Below, one piece after another: positions 38,287 through 64,000 of a stretch of DNA of 64,000 nucleotides (position 1 is the stretch's first letter; every line of letters begins with the position of its first letter). The notes beneath the pieces were generated by a model. The model was not told the origin of the DNA. It did no database searches and worked only from the letters and a program-made list of their open reading frames with translations. Origin of the DNA: Chamaecrista fasciculata (taxonomy: Eukaryota; Streptophyta; Magnoliopsida; Fabales; Fabaceae); assembly GCA_003254925.1 (NCBI GenBank), contig QANZ01039167.1:124001-188000 (forward strand), written 5' to 3'. The position numbers were made by a program, and so were the translations under genes.

Positions 38287-38875
38287 TTATATTGAAAAAA
38301 TTGTGGAGCGGATTTCTCCCTATTAATAAACGAAAATTCAAGTGACAATTAAATATATTATTTTAATCCTCGTGACGTAATTAGGTGATCTCAATTTACG
38401 TATGCATGACCTAGAAGTCTACGTACAAAAATATATTGCATACCTGTATTTGGTGCAACGTACATTGGAATGATGTGTTGTGTGGAGCTACCTAGCTTCT
38501 TTGTATTATAGCGTTTTAAAATTTATGAGATTTTAGAAACTAAAAATTTGAATTACTATATATATATATATTAATTTTTTTATTTAAAATATATTATTTA
38601 GATAGAATTAAGAATTTAAATTACTACAATTTAAACATTAATACTTAAAATAAATTTTTTTGGATATAGCGAGTGATTTTAAGAGTTATTGTTTTAGAAA
38701 CTTTTTTTAATTGAAAATAATAAATGATAAAGATAAAAGTATATTATAGTGTCATCATATAGGAAATAAAAAAAATAATGTTCAAATATAAATAAGTATA
38801 TCATGTTATCATGATATATTAGTTGCTATACATTTTTAATGAAATCAAAAGTACACTATCTCCCTACCTCATTTC
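38287..38875. other. AT-rich spacer, nothing recognised
   Basis: AT-rich DNA between two mobile elements, without genes. Confidence 0.5.
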
Positions 38876-39222
38876 TTTGAAACAAGAACACTTCATTTTG
38901 AGAGACAAAGAGAGTGTCATTGTATCGGATACGTCTCTGTGTCCGATAGTCATACGATACATATATATTCATAAGTTTTAAAATATGTTTTTGTAATTTT
39001 ATTATAACAAACATAAAAAATAATGATATATATGACATATGCCATAAATATAATAAATTTTTAGTTTCCCATCAAAATTTATAGATATATATATATAATT
39101 GTTTCTATATATAAATATATAACATATTGTGTTATATAAATTTAAGAATATAATATATCGATATATTTATATCCATGTCGTGTCTCATGGTCATATCAGT
39201 GTTTGTGCTTCCCAAGTTTCAA
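38876..39222. mobile_element. Short inverted-repeat element, family A, copy 2
   Basis: The ends TTTGAAACAAGAACAC and the complement TTTGAAACTTGGGAAG resemble each other. The interior has CACTTCATTTTGAG, GTGTC and CATATATATTCATAA in the same order as the element at 3261-3606. Non-coding dispersed repeat. Confidence 0.5.
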
Positions 39223-39846
39223 ACAATAACGTAATAGTCAAATTTTGAATTTTTGTAATGAAATAGAAAAAGTGGGCAAAATAAATTTTTTTTCAAATTT
39301 CACTTATTTATGTAAAATTGTAAATTTCACCAAAAAAACACCTAACAAAATTACTATGAAATTTGAGTTACTAACATTTTAATCTGAACAAAGAATTTTA
39401 TTTTAATTAAAGTAATTTAAATACCCCAACAATTTAGGCTCCATTTTAAATTTACTTCATCCAAATATACTCTTACAGTTTTGATACGAAGAGTTAGACG
39501 TTTCAACACTTTATTCTTTTAGTATATTTTTCTCCTTATCTTATTTTTCAATTTAAAAAAATATTTTTGAACCAAACGTGTATTCACATACAGATGAAAA
39601 TTTAATTTCTTAAATATTTAAAAATTTATTTGTATATTTATACACACACAAATGTCCTAATTCACGTATTTATTTCATATAGAACCCCAATAGACCAAAC
39701 ACCACACTTGAGTTGAAAATATAGTGATAGGCAACAATTAAGGATTCATAATGTTGTTGAATGCTAATTGGTAATTTAACGTACACAACACAACCATAGT
39801 GGGAGGCTGCCAATTTCCATTAGAATGTAATGGAAGCACAAACTAT

Positions 39847-40154
39847 GGCTCCGTTTGGTAGGAGTGAAATGAGTTTTACATTGTAAAACTACACGAATTT
39901 CGAGACTTTCATGTGTTTGGTATGGTAATTTAAGCTATGTAGAGTGGATTACAATGTAAAGGGTTTTACATTACATAGGTCATTTTTCTTTACTTCACAT
40001 TTCTGATGTAATCCAAGTCTACCTAGGGAATTATGGTAGAATTCCTAATTTGCCCCTCTCACTCTCATCNCCTCAACTACTTTTCCTTTCCCTCACAATT
40101 TTTCCCTTGTAAAACCCTTTCCTTTACATACCCTTTCCTATACCAAACGGAGCC
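39847..40154. mobile_element. 308-bp MITE, PIF/Harbinger-like
   Basis: Perfect 14-bp terminal inverted repeats GGCTCCGTTTGGTA / TACCAAACGGAGCC. Each end is flanked by TAT (39844-39846 and 40155-40157), a 3-bp target duplication. GGxxCCGTTTGGT ends are common in plant Tourist-like MITEs. One undetermined base lies near 40070. No coding capacity. Confidence 0.8.
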
Positions 40155-40686
40155 TATGTGTTTTGAAGAAAGTGGATGTGAACATCAAACACAATTGCTG
40201 GTTGAAACTGATTTCAACCTTTGTTAACTTATTATATTGACTTCAACAATTGATGATGATGATGATGATGTTGTTGATGTTGATGCTTTCATTTTTAAAT
40301 CTCACACTTAGATCTTAAATCCAAAATAGTGGGCAGCACTAGGTGCAGTTTTTTTAATTCTCGTATACACTACTTTTTTTTTTAATGAAAAAATCTTGGA
40401 TACACTTATAACAAGTTAAAAATGTTTTAGTTACATATAAACTTTAAATAATTCCTTTGATCCCCCGTTCTTTTAAAGTTTTAAATTAAATTTTAACATA
40501 TTTTATTGCTTTTAAAAAAACCATTTGAAAATGAAAAAGGAGAAAAAGTTTTGCTCGGCACAACAATAGTTCTCTTATCTTTTCTTAACTTGGTATGTTC
40601 CACAAACCAATACATGAGTTTTTCCATTCTCCCAGAATAAGAGATGTCAATCTTAAAATCAAAAGGGAGACATAATATCATATCCA
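40155..40686. other. 3' flank of BIG
   Basis: Contains a GAT trinucleotide repeat (about 40252-40270) and AT-rich DNA. The part next to 40686 is the likely 3' UTR of the minus-strand BIG gene. No other gene is seen. Confidence 0.55.
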
Positions 40687-62036
<21,350 letters not shown>

Positions 62037-62162
62037 GGCGATTCGAATCAAGACCCTACACTGAGAGTACGAGAGAGATAGAGAGAGAAAGAGAGGGAAA
62101 GAAGGGAAGAGAGAGAATGGACTTTGAGCAGTGAGTCACACAAAGAGAAAGGTGATTGTGGT

Positions 62163-62170
62163 ATTTATAT
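62163..62170 (-). promoter_or_regulatory. Probable TATA box of BIG
   Basis: On the minus strand the sequence reads GATATAAATA, about 130 bp before the start codon at 62036. The segment between (about 62050-62100) is rich in CT on the coding strand, as in many plant leaders. Transcription would start around 62130-62140; this is inferred from spacing. Confidence 0.45.
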
Positions 62171-62237
62171 CATCAAGAAAAATGCACGAAGGCGGTGAAT
62201 GAACGAAGAATCATCTTTAGACAACAATACTGTGAAA

Positions 62238-62264
62238 GAAAGAAAGAAAGAAAGAAAGAAAGAA
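62238..62264. repeat. (GAAA)n microsatellite upstream of BIG
   Basis: Six to seven AAAG units about 205-230 bp upstream of the BIG start codon, in the promoter region. Confidence 0.8.
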
Positions 62265-62439
62265 GGAAAAAAGGTTGGGAAATAGAAGGGACACATATTC
62301 ATATCAAACCATAGACAGTGTGTTATTTTTTGTCAAAATTACCTTATAATCCTTGATATTTACTTTAACTGTGATTTTCGGTTGCTCGGTGTTTCGGGCT
62401 TGACTGTTATTCACCGTTTTTTTTTTAAATATTTTTTCT

Positions 62440-62990
62440 TACTATAAAAGAAAAACTGTGTTTTGGTCTCTACTTTTTCCTTTTTGTCCTTCATATTTTT
62501 CAATAGTTTTGTTTTAGTTCCTAATTACTGAATATGATTGTATCTTTCTTTATTAAATATGACTGTGACAAATTCAAACTTACAATTTACTCTTAACGGT
62601 CGATCGATAATCGTAGTCAAATCGAGTTTGAAAGTAAATTGCTTGTCTAATGAAAGTTATATTTCTTCCGTTTCAAGTTCAAATACAACAAGTTACCATT
62701 AACAAGTACTTTTGCCCAATTGAGGTAGTCGACAAACAAAGTCAAATAGTACGTCAAAAGTTGATATAATAACTTATTTTGTAACATTCGGACTTGAAAC
62801 GAGATATATATATATATATATATATATAACTATATTTAGTAGCTAGGGACCAATCGTGGAACTTATTAAGAACCAAAATGAAATTATTGAAAAAAAATTA
62901 GGGATTAAAACAAAATAAAAAATATTAAGAACAATAATGAAATTTCAGATAAATATTAAGAACCAAAATGAAATTTTGACTTTTGTTTTA
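62440..62990. mobile_element. TIR-like element in the distal promoter of BIG
   Basis: GTGTTTTGGTCTCTAC and TTTTGTTTTAGTTCCTAATT at the left are answered by AGGGATTAAAACAAAA and GAACCAAAATGAAATT at the right, giving an inverted-repeat layout around a TA microsatellite at about 62806-62828. The exact ends are not resolved. Non-coding. Confidence 0.45.
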
Positions 62991-63270
62991 ACATTTCTTA
63001 ATCAATAAAACTCGAAACAAAGGCCATTTTGGCTTTTAATTAAAAAAATGTGAAAACCTCATTTTAGTGCTCAAATCATGGGGTAAGTTTCACTTTGGTC
63101 TTAAAACTGATTTTTTTTTGTTTTAGTCATCAAACTTTCACATTTATTTTGTTTTGGTTCCCAAAATGTGATTTTGTCTAATTTTGACCATTATTTATAA
63201 CCTAAACAATTAAAATGAACCATTTCTCTCTCATATATGTTATAATAATTGAATTGACAAAAAAAAAAAA
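62991..63270. repeat. Left half of a TIR repeat cut by the assembly gap
   Basis: AAAACCTCATTTTAGTGCTC and CACTTTGGTC units resemble one arm of the element at 23936-24418. The other arm is not seen and the sequence runs into Ns. Confidence 0.4.
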
Positions 63271-63496
63271 NNNNNNNNNNNNNNNNNNNNNNNNNNNNNN
63301 NNNNNNNNNNNNNNNNNNNNNNNNNNNNNNNNNNNNNNNNNNNNNNNNNNNNNNNNNNNNNNNNNNNNNNNNNNNNNNNNNNNNNNNNNNNNNNNNNNNN
63401 NNNNNNNNNNNNNNNNNNNNNNNNNNNNNNNNNNNNNNNNNNNNNNNNNNNNNNNNNNNNNNNNNNNNNNNNNNNNNNNNNNNNNNNNNNNNNNNN
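63271..63496. other. Assembly gap (226 N)
   Basis: Undetermined bases, preceded by a poly-A run and followed by a CA/CT-rich microsatellite. Both flanks are simple sequence, which probably caused the break. Confidence 0.99.
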
Positions 63497-64000
63497 ACTC
63501 ACACACACTCCTCTCTCTCTCACACACAAATATATATATTTTATAATTGTAATATATAATATAATATATTTTTAAAATAATATATATTATTATTACTAGA
63601 ATTATACCAACTCCGTAAATCAATATGTGAGTCATTAAAATATATAATTTTTTACATATAAGTAATCCTTCTTCTATTTTTTTAAATTATATTAGTAATA
63701 TTTTTTAGTGTCAAAATTTAAAATAAAATCATTTAGCCCATGTTATTTACATTTTGGTCCATGATATAAAATATATAATTCAGTCCCAAAAAATTTACAA
63801 TTTGGTCTCTCCTCCAATATATGTGTAGATGATATTTTTTTTAGTGTGCAATATTTAAAACAAAATTCAAAATCAGAAATGAGAAAAAAAATATATTATT
63901 CATACCAAAACAATATACATGTTGGTTCCTCCTCCAGTATATATATGTGTAATAGTTTTGGTAGTGCGACGACTGTAAAATAAAATTCAGAAAAATATAT
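63497..64000. other. AT-rich DNA after the gap, no gene seen
   Basis: Begins with a CA/CT microsatellite. Two degenerate direct repeats share CCTCCAATATATGTGT / CCTCCAGTATATATATGTGT phrases (about 63810 and 63931). No coding frame is recognised. Confidence 0.5.

Noticed and set aside
62037-62051. Upstream in-frame start extending BIG by five residues
   Set aside because: The codon at 62051 is TTG, not ATG. The ATG at 62036 gives the family-like MAENL start.
63191-63635. Frames running through undetermined bases
   Set aside because: They are made of Ns translated as unknown residues.

Overview
The window is nuclear DNA of a flowering plant. Genes carry many AT-rich introns, intergenic DNA is strongly AT-rich and full of short inverted-repeat transposons, and the six protein-coding loci all belong to plant families. 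It looks like a core eudicot, possibly a legume or another rosid; I cannot name the species. Ns at 29829, 33956-33969, about 40070 and 63271-63496 show that it is a draft assembly with gaps.

Layout. (1) 422-2500 (+): 3' part of a BASS1-type plastid sodium/metabolite cotransporter gene, whose 5' exons lie outside the window. (2) 5740-6327 (+): a PHD-finger gene cut off in the middle of its zinc finger. (3) 10992-15510 (+): complete ten-exon GT106/O-fucosyltransferase-like gene (677 aa). (4) 18377-23423 (+): complete seven-exon bHLH gene of the BIM2 type (333 aa); its first intron contains an 873-base run of pure T. (5) 31002-26348 (-): complete eight-exon GT106 gene resembling rhamnogalacturonan-I rhamnosyltransferases (523 aa). 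(6) 62036-40687 (-): the complete BIG gene, UBR4/calossin-like, rebuilt here as 14 exons and 5,092 aa. Splice phases agree across every exon of the complete genes.

The genes between the loci are replaced by transposon debris. I see a dense population of small non-autonomous elements with terminal inverted repeats. Several are flanked by identical 8-9 bp direct repeats, which is the signature of Mutator-like elements (MULEs). They include a 148-bp near-perfect palindrome carrying two G-boxes (4481-4628) and a 1.8-kb element with about 730-bp terminal repeats enclosing a piece of an NLR leucine-rich-repeat gene (36473-38277). There is also a tRNA-type SINE with a 16-bp target duplication, a PIF/Harbinger-like MITE, and weaker SINE and MITE remnants, some inside introns.

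The genes do not form a pathway or cluster in any strict sense. Two GT106 glycosyltransferase genes of different subgroups flank a brassinosteroid-signalling bHLH gene, and BIG is a giant housekeeping and hormone-transport regulator. I found no convincing new multi-gene system. The items most worth a second look are the gene-fragment-bearing MULE, the shared MULE families, the truncated PHD gene, the two GC-AG introns, and the implausible poly-T run.
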